This document shows, piece after piece, positions 37,412-45,897 of a DNA stretch of 64,000 bases. Source of the stretch: Streptomyces abyssalis (GTDB lineage: Bacteria > Actinomycetota > Actinomycetes > Streptomycetales > Streptomycetaceae); NCBI RefSeq assembly GCF_001751365.1, contig NZ_LJGT01000040.1:1159696-1223695 (forward strand). Direction: 5' to 3'. Within the stretch, counting starts at the first letter, position 1. Each line of letters starts with the position of its first letter. Under the pieces are notes generated by a model. That model was given only the letters and a program-made list of their open reading frames with translations, ran no database searches and was not told where the DNA came from. Position numbers and translations under genes: made by a program.

Positions 37412-38092
37412 GTGAGCACCGCGGACATCCCCGAGCCTGACCACTCCGGCGCCGGCGCCTCCGGTGCCGAGGAGGAGAACGCGCATGTGCCGCCGCTGAC
37501 CACGCGAGTGGTGATCGCGGAGGACGAGGCGCTGATCCGGATGGATCTCAAGGAGATGCTGGAGGAGGAGGGCTACTCCGTCGTCGGTGAGGCAGGTGAC
37601 GGCCGCAGCGCGGTGGAGCTGACGCGGGAGCACCGTCCGGATCTGTGCATCTTCGATGTGAAGATGCCGGTGCTGGACGGGATCTCGGCTGCGGAGCAGG
37701 TCGCGGAGGAGAGCATCGCGCCGGTGCTGATGCTGACGGCGTTCTCGCAGCGTGAGCTGGTGGAGCGTGCGCGGGACGCGGGGGCGATGGCGTATCTGGT
37801 GAAGCCGTTCAGCAAGAGCGATGTGGTGCCTGCGATCGAGATGGCGGTGTCGCGGTTCACGGAGTTGCGGGCGCTGGAGAAGGAGGTCGCGGACCTCTCG
37901 CAGCGGCTGGAGACGCGGAAGCTGGTCGACCGTGCGAAGAGTGTGCTGCAGACGCAGTACGGGCTGACGGAGCCGGCGGCGTTCCGGTGGATACAGAAGA
38001 CGTCGATGGACCGGCGGCTGTCGATGCAGCAGGTTGCGGAGGCCGTGATCGCGGACGGCGAGGAGCGCAAGGGGCAGAGCCAGCAGAAGTAG
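37412..38092 (+). CDS. Response regulator with ANTAR RNA-binding domain
   Basis: 226 residues. A variable leader (about 35 residues) precedes a receiver domain ('RVVIAEDEALIRMDLKEMLEEE', phospho-Asp in 'CIFDVKMPVLDG', Thr in 'LMLTAFS', Lys in 'LVKPFSKSD'). A short coiled linker and an ANTAR domain follow ('RKLVDRAKSVLQTQYGLTEPAAF'). ANTAR proteins bind paired hairpins in mRNA leaders and prevent termination; this one resembles mycobacterial PdtaR. The cognate kinase is not adjacent. GTG 37412 has GAGGAG a few bases upstream. A strong terminator follows. Confidence 0.95.
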   Translation: MSTADIPEPDHSGAGASGAEEENAHVPPLTTRVVIAEDEALIRMDLKEMLEEEGYSVVGEAGDGRSAVELTREHRPDLCIFDVKMPVLDGISAAEQVAEESIAPVLMLTAFSQRELVERARDAGAMAYLVKPFSKSDVVPAIEMAVSRFTELRALEKEVADLSQRLETRKLVDRAKSVLQTQYGLTEPAAFRWIQKTSMDRRLSMQQVAEAVIADGEERKGQSQQK

Positions 38093-38103
38093 CCGGGTGC
38101 GTG

Positions 38104-38139
38104 GGAACGGGGCCGCCCCTGCTGGGGCGGCCCCGTTCC
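38104..38139. terminator. Bidirectional terminator between ANTAR regulator and liv operon
   Basis: Perfect 16-bp stem (38104-38119 with 38124-38139) and a TGCT loop, between convergent genes. On the plus strand it begins 11 bases after the regulator's stop. Confidence 0.85.
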
Positions 38140-38176
38140 GTGTCGGGTCAGTTTGTGTGGGTCAGTCCTCGCCGGG

Positions 38177-38890
38177 TCAGTCCTCGCCGAGGTAGGCCTT
38201 GCGTACCGACTCGTCGTGCATGAGTTCCTGGCCGGTGCCGGAGAGGGCGATGGTGCCGATCTCCATGACGTGGCCGTGGTCGGCGAGGGAGAGCGCGGCT
38301 TGGGCGTTCTGTTCGACGAGAAGGATCGTCGTGCCCTGTGCCTTGAGCTCGGTGATGGTCTCCATGATCCTCTGCATCATGATCGGGGAGAGGCCCATGG
38401 AGGGTTCGTCGAGCATGAGCAGCTTGGGCTGGGACATGAGCGCGCGGCCCATGGCGAGCATCTGCTGTTCGCCTCCGGAGAGGGTGCCGGCGGCTTGGCC
38501 GCGGCGTTCTCCGAGGATGGGGAAGAGGGTGTAGGCGCGTTCGATGTCCCGTTGGATGCCGGAGGCGTCCTTGCGGAGGAAGGCGCCGAGTTGGAGGTTC
38601 TCGGCGATGGTGAGGCGGGGGAAGATGCGGCGGCCTTCGGGGGAGTGTGCGAGTCCCTTGGCGACGATCTTGTGTGCGCCCATGTCGTTGATCACTTCGC
38701 CGTCGAAGGTGATCTTTCCGGCGAGGGGTTTGAGCAGGCCGGACAGGGTGCGAAGGGTGGTTGTCTTGCCTGCGCCGTTGGTGCCGATGAGCGTGACGAC
38801 CTGGCCGGCTTCGACGCTGAACGAGATGCCTTTGACGGCTTCGATCTTGCCGTAGGCGACGCGGAGGTCTTCGACTTCGAGGAGTGGCAT
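38177..38890 (-). CDS. livF: Branched-chain amino-acid ABC transporter ATP-binding protein
   Basis: 237 residues, LivF type. Walker A 'GTNGAGKTT', signature 'LSGGEQQMLAMGRAL', Walker B 'LLMLDEPSMGLSP', H-loop region 'ILLVEQNAQAALSLA'. It pairs with the LivG-type ATPase encoded upstream, energising the LivHM channel. The start overlaps the livG stop (TGATG). It is the last gene of the transporter operon. Confidence 0.96.
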   Translation of the reverse strand: MPLLEVEDLRVAYGKIEAVKGISFSVEAGQVVTLIGTNGAGKTTTLRTLSGLLKPLAGKITFDGEVINDMGAHKIVAKGLAHSPEGRRIFPRLTIAENLQLGAFLRKDASGIQRDIERAYTLFPILGERRGQAAGTLSGGEQQMLAMGRALMSQPKLLMLDEPSMGLSPIMMQRIMETITELKAQGTTILLVEQNAQAALSLADHGHVMEIGTIALSGTGQELMHDESVRKAYLGED

Positions 38891-39816
38891 CAGTGCTGCT
38901 CTCCCTTCGGGTTCTCGCCTGTCCCGGTCTGTCCGCCGTCGTGTGCCGCGGCTTCGCGGGTTTCCGCTTCGCGGACTTCGGCTGCTTCGGCTTCGCCGGG
39001 TTCCCCTTCGAAGGGTGTGCCGAGGTAGGCGGCGACGACGCGTTCGTCGGCCTGCACTGCCTCGGGTGAGCCTTCGACGAGTTTCTCGCCCTGGACGAGG
39101 ACGGCGACGCGGTCGCAGAGATTGAAGATGAAGCGCATGTCGTGCTCGATGACGAGTACGGCTGTGCCTTGTTCCCGTACGGCGAGGACGAGGTCGCGGG
39201 TGGCGCTGGTCTCGCCGGCCGTCATGCCTGCCGTGGGCTCGTCGAGGAGCAGCAGTCCGGGTTCGCTGGCGAGGGCGCGGGCGATTTCGAGCTTGCGCTG
39301 TTCGCCGTAGGGGAGGTTGCGGGCGAGGTGTTCGCGCTTGCCGGCGAGGCCGGTGAACTCCAGGAGTTCCATGGCGCGTTCTTCGGAGCCGCGTTCGGCC
39401 TTGCGGAAGCCCGGGCCGCGCAGGAGCGCGGAGAGCAGGCCTTCCTTGGTGCGTGTGTGGCGGCCGACGAGGACGTTCTCGAGGACCGTCATGTTGGCGA
39501 AGAGGCGGATGTTCTGGAAGGTGCGGGCGATGCCTGCCTTCGTGACCAGGTGGGAGCGGTGCGGCAGCACTTTCCCCTTGTAGGCGACCTGGCCTTCGGT
39601 CGGTATGTACAGGCCGGTGAGGCAGTTGAAGAAGGTGGTCTTCCCGGCGCCGTTGGGGCCGATGAGTCCGACGATCTCGCCGCTGTCGACGTCGAGGTCG
39701 ACGTTGCGCACTGCGGTGAGGCCGCCGAAGCGCATGGTGACTCCGCTGGCCCGCAGTACGTCGGTGCGTCCTGCGGGTTGGGCCTGCGGTGTGCCGGTGG
39801 TGGTCGTGGTGGTCAT
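38890..39816 (-). CDS. livG: Branched-chain amino-acid ABC transporter ATP-binding protein
   Basis: 308 residues, LivG type. Walker A 'GPNGAGKTT', 'GIARTFQNIRLFANMTVLENV' (typical of LivG), signature 'LPYGEQRKLEIARALA', Walker B 'LLLLDEPTAGM', 'VLVIEHDMRFIFNLCDRV'. The C-terminal 45 residues are an acidic Ala/Glu-rich extension not seen in the enterobacterial protein. The Thr-rich start (MTTTTTTGTP) follows the livM stop by 3 bases. Confidence 0.96.
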   Translation of the reverse strand: MTTTTTTGTPQAQPAGRTDVLRASGVTMRFGGLTAVRNVDLDVDSGEIVGLIGPNGAGKTTFFNCLTGLYIPTEGQVAYKGKVLPHRSHLVTKAGIARTFQNIRLFANMTVLENVLVGRHTRTKEGLLSALLRGPGFRKAERGSEERAMELLEFTGLAGKREHLARNLPYGEQRKLEIARALASEPGLLLLDEPTAGMTAGETSATRDLVLAVREQGTAVLVIEHDMRFIFNLCDRVAVLVQGEKLVEGSPEAVQADERVVAAYLGTPFEGEPGEAEAAEVREAETREAAAHDGGQTGTGENPKGEQH

Positions 39817-39819
39817 CGT

Positions 39820-41652
39820 CTATGCCTCCGTCTTGCTGAGGCCGGGGCCGCCGGTGGGTACGTCGAGCTGGCCGGTTTCGTGGAATTCGAGCTTCTTGCG
39901 GCGGTCCGCGATGAGGCCTTCGGGGCGGTAGCGCATGAGGAGTACCAACGCGAGTCCGAAGAGGAGGAGTTGGTAGTCGCCGATGAACTGGAGTTTGGCG
40001 GGGATGAGGTAGAGCAGTGAGGCGCCGATGAGGGGTCCCGACACGGTGCCCATGCCGCCGAGGATGACCGCGGCGAGCAGGAAGGCGGAGTTGGGCGGTA
40101 CGACTTCGACGAACTGGTACTGCTCGGGTGTCACGGACGAGGTGACGTGTGCCTGCACGGTTCCGGCCATACCGGCGAGGGTGGCTCCGAGTGCGAAGGC
40201 GATGAGCTTGACGCGGAAGCCGTTGATGCCCATGGCGCGTGCGGCGGTCTCGTCCTCGCGTACGGCTACCCATGCGCGGCCGATGCGGGAGCGGTCGGCG
40301 CGGCGGAAGATCGTCACGATGATGATCGTGAAGAAGAGCATCAGCAGGTAGTAGTTGGCGAACGGGCCGAGTTCGACGCCGAGGACCGTGTGGTCCTCGC
40401 CGAGGTTGAAGCCGAAGATCACCAGGTCGGGGATGTTGGCGATGCCGTTGGCGCCGTTGGTGACGGCGGGCCCTGAGGAGCCGTCGAGGTTCTCCATGCC
40501 GATGCGGAAGATCTCGCCGAAGCCGAGGGTGACGATGGCGAGGTAGTCGCCGTGGAGCCGCAGTGTCGGGGCGCCGATGACGACGCCGAAGATGAGCGAG
40601 GCGCCTGCTCCGGTGAGGACGGCGGCCCAGAAGGGGAAGTGGACGCCGAGTACGGAGGTGTTGGATCCGGAGACGAGTGCCGCCGCGTAGGCGCCGACGC
40701 CGAGGAAGGCCACGTATCCGAGGTCGAGGAGTCCGGCGAGGCCGACGACGACGTTGAGGCCGAGTGCGACGGTGGCGAAGATGAGGATGTTGGCGGCGAC
40801 GGAGGTGTATTGGTCGCTGCTCTGTGTGAAGGGGAAGCAGGCCGCTGCGACGAATGCCGCGGTGAAGGTGATGTTGCGGTGCTTCGCGGTGAGTTTGGAC
40901 AGGCGCTGGCTGAGTCCGGCGCGTGCGAGGGCGGTGGCGCCGAAGCCCACGAGGATCAGGAAGCCGATGAAGAGTTCGCCGTACGGGGTGTCGATGCCGT
41001 AGGTGAAGACGAACAGCCCGACGCCGAAGGTGACGGCGATGGTGAGCAGTTCGGCCCAGCCGGGCAGTTCCCGCGCGGCGGCGGGTGCGGGTGCTTTGAG
41101 GGAGTGGCGGAAGCGCTGCCAGGGTCCGGGGTCGCGCAGTGCGGGGTCGGCGGGGTCGAAGGGTTCGTCGGCGCGGAGGCCGAGGGCGCCGACGACGGTG
41201 AGGAGGCTCGTGAAGACGGCGACCCACATGCCGGGTTCGAAGTGGATGAACCCGCCGAGTACGACGGCGATGGCTCCGGCGGTGAACCAGGCGACGCCGA
41301 ATGTGCCGAGGGCCGCCAGGGTCACGGGCGCGGTCCGGCCGCCGGGGGTGAGCCAGCGCAGTCCGCGTACGCCGTTGCCGGCGAGCAGGAAGGCGATGGT
41401 GAGCAGCGACCCGGCGAGGGTGAGGGTCTGCAGGTCGACGGGTGAGCCGTAGTAGGTGAGGTCGCCGGGGAATTCGGCGGTCCAGGTCCAGGCGAGCATG
41501 GTGCTCGCGAACGTGCCGACGGCGCCCGCGAGGGTGAGGGTGCGGGCGGCCTTGGGCGGCAGCGGCAGGGTGCCGGGTGCGCCGGTGGGGTCGAGGGGTT
41601 CGGCGGGTGCGGTGGTGGCGGTGGTTCCCGCTTGGGGGTCGGTGGTTGCCAT
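39820..41652 (-). CDS. livM: Branched-chain amino-acid ABC transporter permease (LivM, long form)
   Basis: 610 residues, longer than the usual 300-420. The C-terminal half is a normal LivM channel ('NILIFATVALGLNVVVGLAGLLDLG', 'TLRLHGDYLAIVTLGFGEIFR', 'GRAWVAVREDETAARAMGI'). The N-terminal half adds several membrane segments ('LTLAGAVGTFASTMLAWTW', 'LTLAGSLLTIAFLLAGNG') and a charged loop, a form I associate with actinomycetes. ATG 41652 was chosen; GTG 41661 would give a GTGA overlap with livH. Confidence 0.94.
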   Translation of the reverse strand: MATTDPQAGTTATTAPAEPLDPTGAPGTLPLPPKAARTLTLAGAVGTFASTMLAWTWTAEFPGDLTYYGSPVDLQTLTLAGSLLTIAFLLAGNGVRGLRWLTPGGRTAPVTLAALGTFGVAWFTAGAIAVVLGGFIHFEPGMWVAVFTSLLTVVGALGLRADEPFDPADPALRDPGPWQRFRHSLKAPAPAAARELPGWAELLTIAVTFGVGLFVFTYGIDTPYGELFIGFLILVGFGATALARAGLSQRLSKLTAKHRNITFTAAFVAAACFPFTQSSDQYTSVAANILIFATVALGLNVVVGLAGLLDLGYVAFLGVGAYAAALVSGSNTSVLGVHFPFWAAVLTGAGASLIFGVVIGAPTLRLHGDYLAIVTLGFGEIFRIGMENLDGSSGPAVTNGANGIANIPDLVIFGFNLGEDHTVLGVELGPFANYYLLMLFFTIIIVTIFRRADRSRIGRAWVAVREDETAARAMGINGFRVKLIAFALGATLAGMAGTVQAHVTSSVTPEQYQFVEVVPPNSAFLLAAVILGGMGTVSGPLIGASLLYLIPAKLQFIGDYQLLLFGLALVLLMRYRPEGLIADRRKKLEFHETGQLDVPTGGPGLSKTEA

Positions 41653-41657
41653 CGCTA

Positions 41658-42587
41658 TCACGCCCTGTCCGCGACGCGTTCGCCGAGCAGGCCCTGCGGT
41701 CGTACGAGCAGCACGAGGATCAGCAGGACGAATGCCCATACGTTCTTCCAGGCGCCGCCGCCGAAGAGTTCCATGCCGGGTATGTGTTCGATGTACGCGG
41801 TGGCGAGTGATTCGGCGAGGCCGAGCACGACGCCGCCGACCATGGCTCCGTAGATGTTGCCGATGCCGCCGAGTACCGCTGCGGTGAAGGCCTTGAGGCC
41901 GAGGATGAAGCCGATCTTGAAGTCGATCTGCCCGTACTTGAGGCCGTAGGCGATGGCCGCCACCCCGCCGAACGCGGCGCCGATGGCGAACGCGGTGACG
42001 ATGATGCGGTCGGTGTTGATGCCCATGAGCTTCGCGGTGTCGGGGTCCTGCGAAGTGGCCTGCATGGCGCGGCCGGTGCGGGTCTTGGCGACGAAGAAGC
42101 CGAGGGCGATCATGCAGATGGGCGCGGCTATGAGGAGGAAGAGTTCGCCGCGCTGGACGTTGGCGCCGAGGAGCTGGACGCTTTCGCCGCTGAACTGGGG
42201 GAAGCTGCGGGCCTTCTTGGCGTCGGGGTAGAAGCTCCAGATCAGCTGCTGGAGCATGATCGACAGGCCGATCGCGGTGATGAGCGGCGCCAGGCGGGGT
42301 GCGTTGCGCAGCGGCCGGTAGGCGAAGCGTTCCGCTCCGATGCCGACGAGGACGGACACTCCCACGGCCATCACGAGCATGAGGGGGAGCGCGAGGGTGA
42401 GGGCTGTTCCCTGCGGGAGAAGCAGCCAGGCCGTCAGGCCGCCGAAGGCCCCGAACATGACGATCTCGCCGTGGGCGAAGTTGATGAGCTGAACGATGCC
42501 GTAGACCATCGTGTAGCCGATCGCGATGAGGCCGTACATCGCGCCGAGGATGAGTCCACTGGCCAGTTGCTGCGGCAGGTCGTTCAC
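41658..42587 (-). CDS. livH: Branched-chain amino-acid ABC transporter permease
   Basis: 309 residues, LivH type: 'QLASGLILGAMYGLIAIGYTMVYGI', 'INFAHGEIVMFGAF', 'RNAPRLAPLITAIGLSIML', 'ATSQDPDTAKLMGIN', and 'VLGGIGNIYGAMVGGVVLG'. About eight hydrophobic helices. It forms the channel with LivM. GTG start with CGGAGG about 7 bases upstream. A hairpin separates it from the binding-protein gene. Confidence 0.96.
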   Translation of the reverse strand: MNDLPQQLASGLILGAMYGLIAIGYTMVYGIVQLINFAHGEIVMFGAFGGLTAWLLLPQGTALTLALPLMLVMAVGVSVLVGIGAERFAYRPLRNAPRLAPLITAIGLSIMLQQLIWSFYPDAKKARSFPQFSGESVQLLGANVQRGELFLLIAAPICMIALGFFVAKTRTGRAMQATSQDPDTAKLMGINTDRIIVTAFAIGAAFGGVAAIAYGLKYGQIDFKIGFILGLKAFTAAVLGGIGNIYGAMVGGVVLGLAESLATAYIEHIPGMELFGGGAWKNVWAFVLLILVLLVRPQGLLGERVADRA

Positions 42588-42618
42588 CGCGGGGCCTCCG
42601 AGTGGTGTCTGGATACAG

Positions 42619-42651
42619 CCGCGCGGGGGCGCTGTTCGCGTCCCCGCGCGG
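42619..42651. terminator. Intercistronic hairpin between binding-protein gene and livH
   Basis: 14-bp stem with one wobble pair (42619-42632 with 42638-42651) and a 5-base loop in the 99-base gap. It is probably a partial terminator or mRNA-stabilising structure that lets the binding protein be made in excess. Confidence 0.6.
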
Positions 42652-42686
42652 CGTAGTGGTGTGGATGAACGGGGCGGTCGCCCTGC

Positions 42687-43928
42687 TCAGTCTTCTTCGA
42701 AGGTGCCGGTCTTGACGGGCTTGTGAACGCCGTCCTTGACCTCGTACAGCGAGAGCTGCTTGTTGGTGGTGTCGCCGTACTCGTCGAAGCCGACCTTGCC
42801 GCTGACGCCGTCGAACTTGACGTCCTGCATGGCTTCGACGACCTGCTCGCGGGTCTCGTTCATGTCCTCGGGCAGATTGCCGTCGTTCTTCTCGGCGACT
42901 GCCTTGACGGCCTGGATGATTGCCCAGGTGGAGTCGTAGGCGTAGCCGCCGTATGCCTCGTAGGGCAGCTTGTAGCCGGCGGCCTCGTAGTTCTTGACGA
43001 ACTTCTTGGCGCTGTCGAGGGTCTCGAGCGGTGCGCCGACGGACGAGGCGATGTCGCCCTCGGAGTTCTTCTTGGCGAGCTTGACGTACTCGGCGCTGAA
43101 CAGTGCGTCGCCGCCGACGACGGGGCCTTCGAGGCCGGCCTTCTTGGCCTGGTCGGCGAGCGGGGCGCCGGCCGGGTACTCGCCGCCGTAGTAGACGAAG
43201 TCGGGCTTGGCCTTGGCGACCTTGTTGACCACCGCGGTGAAGTCCTTCTCCTTCGGGTCGACGTGGTCGGTGCCGACCACTTCGCCGCCCAGGTCCTCGA
43301 ACTCCGACTTGAAGGTGCCGGCGAGGCCCTTGCCGTAGGTCTTCTTGTCGTCGATGACGTAGACCTTCTTGAGCTTCTTCTCGTTGTACATGTACTGCGC
43401 GGCGTACGGCCCCTGGATGGCGTCCGTGGTGCAGATGCGGAAGTACGTCTCGAAGGGGCGTTCCTTCTTGCCGGTCCGCCAGTCGACGCCCTGCGTCAGC
43501 TCGGGGGCGGTGTTGGCCGGCGAGACCTCGACCATCTTCGCCTTGTCGAACACCTTCTGCATCGACTGGCCGACGTTGGAGTTCAGCGGGCCGACGGCGC
43601 CGACAACCTTGTCATCGGCCACGAACTTGTTGGCGTTCTGCTGCCCGGCGGAGGGCTGGGCGGCGTCGTCGAGCGCCTCCAGCTTGAACTTGACGCCCTC
43701 GACGGTCTTTTCCTTGTTCGCCTGCTTGACGGCGAGGTCGGCCGAGTTCTTGATGCCCTGGCCGAGCGCGGAGAGATCACCTGTGAGCGGGGCGTCGAGA
43801 CCGATGGTCAGAGTGGTCTCCCCACCACTCTTTCCGCTGTCCTCGCCGCGTGAGCCGCATGCCGACAGCGTGAGAGATCCCGCGGCGACCGCCGCGGTGC
43901 TGATGATGAGCAATGAACGGTGGCGCAC
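42687..43928 (-). CDS. livK: Branched-chain amino-acid ABC transporter substrate-binding lipoprotein
   Basis: 413 residues. Signal peptide with lipobox LSAC (Cys24). The mature protein is a LivJ/LivK-type bilobed receptor: 'TIGLDAPLTGDLSALGQGI', 'VVGAVGPLNSNVGQSMQ', 'RICTTDAIQGPYAAQYM', 'VYVIDDKKTYGKGLAGTF', 'DFVYYGGEYPAGAPLADQAK'. Likely ligands are Leu, Ile and Val, or related amino acids or amides. First gene of the operon; GTG start with AAAGGA six bases upstream. Confidence 0.95.
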   Translation of the reverse strand: MRHRSLLIISTAAVAAGSLTLSACGSRGEDSGKSGGETTLTIGLDAPLTGDLSALGQGIKNSADLAVKQANKEKTVEGVKFKLEALDDAAQPSAGQQNANKFVADDKVVGAVGPLNSNVGQSMQKVFDKAKMVEVSPANTAPELTQGVDWRTGKKERPFETYFRICTTDAIQGPYAAQYMYNEKKLKKVYVIDDKKTYGKGLAGTFKSEFEDLGGEVVGTDHVDPKEKDFTAVVNKVAKAKPDFVYYGGEYPAGAPLADQAKKAGLEGPVVGGDALFSAEYVKLAKKNSEGDIASSVGAPLETLDSAKKFVKNYEAAGYKLPYEAYGGYAYDSTWAIIQAVKAVAEKNDGNLPEDMNETREQVVEAMQDVKFDGVSGKVGFDEYGDTTNKQLSLYEVKDGVHKPVKTGTFEED

Positions 43929-44215
43929 GATCAGTCCTTTCCCCTGGCGCGGCCTTCGGAGATGAAGGGCCGTGTCGCGCGCCGGGGCCCCTGAGCCTGG
44001 AACGGTTCAGGTTTTGCACTGCACACCCGGCTGCGCGGTGACTGGCGGTGACTCTATGGCCGTCGGATCGCGGGGGGCAGAGGTCCAGTCAAAGGTGTGA
44101 CGTTCTTGTTATTGAGGGCCGACCGCGGCGTGTCCGTACGGAAGCGTCCGGGAAGGTCCGGTGTGTGACGCGCGTGTAGCGGACACGTTTCGGAGGCGCG
44201 AAGCAGCAGATCGTT

Positions 44216-45136
44216 TCAGGGTTGGAGGGCGGCAGCGGGGCTGTCGGGCCGGCAGAGCGTCCGGAATGCGTGCGCGAGCGCGTCGGCGTAGCGCTCGCCG
44301 GGGATCACGCTCAACTCCTGACGCGCGCGATCGTTACGGAGCGTGACATTGAGGAAGGGTGAACGGGCACGGAGCGGCACACCGTCACAGTTGGTGACCT
44401 TCGCTTCGAGGAGCAGGGTCCGTGCGTTGCCGGGGTTCACGGTGACCGGCGGCCGCCCGGCGAGGCTCAGGTCGACCCCCTCGTAGCCCTGGCCCACGTC
44501 CAGGACGGTCAGGGGCGAGGTGGCCGTCGCGTGCAGCTGGACGGTGAAGGTGCGTCGGGCGCGGTCGGAGACGGCGAGGCGGTCGAAGGTGATGCGGGCG
44601 CTCTGCGCCGGGTAGGGCATGCGTCTGTGCGTGGCGGAGGGCGTGCCCGGTCCCGGCGCGGGTCCGGCTTCCTCTCCCCCTTCCTGTTCCTGCTGCGTCC
44701 GTGCGCCGGAGCCGGGCATCTGCGTGGCGACCGCGTAGCCGCCGGCGCCGAGCAGGAGGAGGCAGGCGGCGGTGACGGCGGTGCGGCGGGCGCGCGTGGG
44801 AAGGCCGTACCAGAGCTCGCCGATCCCGGGGCCTTCGCCTCCGGAGGCCAGCACCTCGGGGTGCCGCGGCGGCGATGACTGTCTCCTGGCCGGTGGCAGC
44901 GGCGGCCGGAGCGGCTGCAGTCGTGGCGGCTGGGACCGGGGCTGCGGCAGCGGCGGGTACGGGACCTGGCGCGGGGGCTGCCGCGGACCCTGGTAGGGGA
45001 CCGGGTTCTGGTTCGGGTCCTGGTACGGGTCGGGGTACGGGCTGCGGTACGGCTCCGGGGATGCGGGCCGGCCCCGGGCGCGGGGTCTTCGAGGGGTGTC
45101 GCCGGCCCCTCCGCGTCTGCGTCCCGTGCCTCCCAT
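44216..45136 (-). CDS. Pro-rich single-span membrane protein of unknown function
   Basis: 306 residues. The cytoplasmic N-terminus (about 110 residues) is dominated by Pro, Gln, Arg and Tyr (PYPDPYQDPNQNP-like). One membrane segment follows ('AVTAACLLLLGAGGYAVA'), then an extracytoplasmic domain with beta-rich sequence ('ITFDRLAVSDRARRTFTVQL', 'LLLEAKVTNCDGVPL'). There are two Cys in the outer part. I do not recognise the family. ATG 45136 was chosen because an earlier in-frame start (45211) would overlap the thioesterase gene by about 65 bases. It lies immediately downstream of that gene. Confidence 0.8.
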   Translation of the reverse strand: MGGTGRRRGGAGDTPRRPRARGRPASPEPYRSPYPDPYQDPNQNPVPYQGPRQPPRQVPYPPLPQPRSQPPRLQPLRPPLPPARRQSSPPRHPEVLASGGEGPGIGELWYGLPTRARRTAVTAACLLLLGAGGYAVATQMPGSGARTQQEQEGGEEAGPAPGPGTPSATHRRMPYPAQSARITFDRLAVSDRARRTFTVQLHATATSPLTVLDVGQGYEGVDLSLAGRPPVTVNPGNARTLLLEAKVTNCDGVPLRARSPFLNVTLRNDRARQELSVIPGERYADALAHAFRTLCRPDSPAAALQP

Positions 45137-45146
45137 GTGCGGGAAG

Positions 45147-45653
45147 CTAGCGGCCTTCCGGCGGCGTGACCAGGGTGGCGGCATCGGCATCGGCATCGGT
45201 GGGGGCGTCACGCAGCAGACACGTCAGCCGGGCGCTGCACACGCGCCTGCCGTCGTCGTCGGTGATGACGGTCTCGTACGTCGCGGTGGAGCGCCCCAGG
45301 TGCACGGGCGTGGCCGTGCCGGTGATCAGCCCGGAACGGACGCCCCGGTGGTGGGTGCAGTTGAGGTCGACGCCGACGGCGAGCCTGCCCGGCCCGCAGT
45401 GCAGCATCGCGCCGACGGAGCCGAGGGTTTCCGCGAGCACGGCGGAGGCGCCGCCGTGGAGCAGTCCGTAGGGCTGGGTGTTGCCCTCGACGGGCAGCGT
45501 GCCGGTGACCTTCCCGGGCGAGGCATGGAGGATCCGCAGGTCCATGCGTTCACCGAGGTGCCCCGCCGAGAAGAGGCCGGGCAGATCGAGCCCGAGCCCC
45601 GCCCACTGGTCGAGGATCTCCTGAGGGAACGTGGTCCTGGTGTGCTCGCCCAT
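45147..45653 (-). CDS. PaaI-type hotdog-fold thioesterase
   Basis: 168 residues. The hotdog signature is 'PYGLLHGGASAVLAETLGSVGAM', with the Asn/Asp-type active-site region before the long helix. 'AVGVDLNCTHHRGVRSGLITG' and 'GRSTATYETVITDDDGRRV' are typical. It hydrolyses an acyl-CoA thioester in the cytoplasm; the acyl group is unknown. It is divergent from polA. Confidence 0.9.
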   Translation of the reverse strand: MGEHTRTTFPQEILDQWAGLGLDLPGLFSAGHLGERMDLRILHASPGKVTGTLPVEGNTQPYGLLHGGASAVLAETLGSVGAMLHCGPGRLAVGVDLNCTHHRGVRSGLITGTATPVHLGRSTATYETVITDDDGRRVCSARLTCLLRDAPTDADADAATLVTPPEGR

Positions 45654-45897
45654 GAGCAGCGGCTCCGATCACAGTGGTCGGTCGACGTCGTGACGTGAGG
45701 GTCAACCGGTCGATGCGGTCGGGTGTTCCGCACCGTCATATCAGGTGGCTGAGCGTGCGCTCAGGTCGAAGTGACGCGGATCACCGGTGACTTGCCACCG
45801 GTGACGCAGTGCGAGCCGCCGGGCCTCGCGCAGACGTGGACGCTGAGGCGGGCGCTCGCGGACGGCGTTGTCGGTGGGCCGTGGGAGGATCGGCTAC

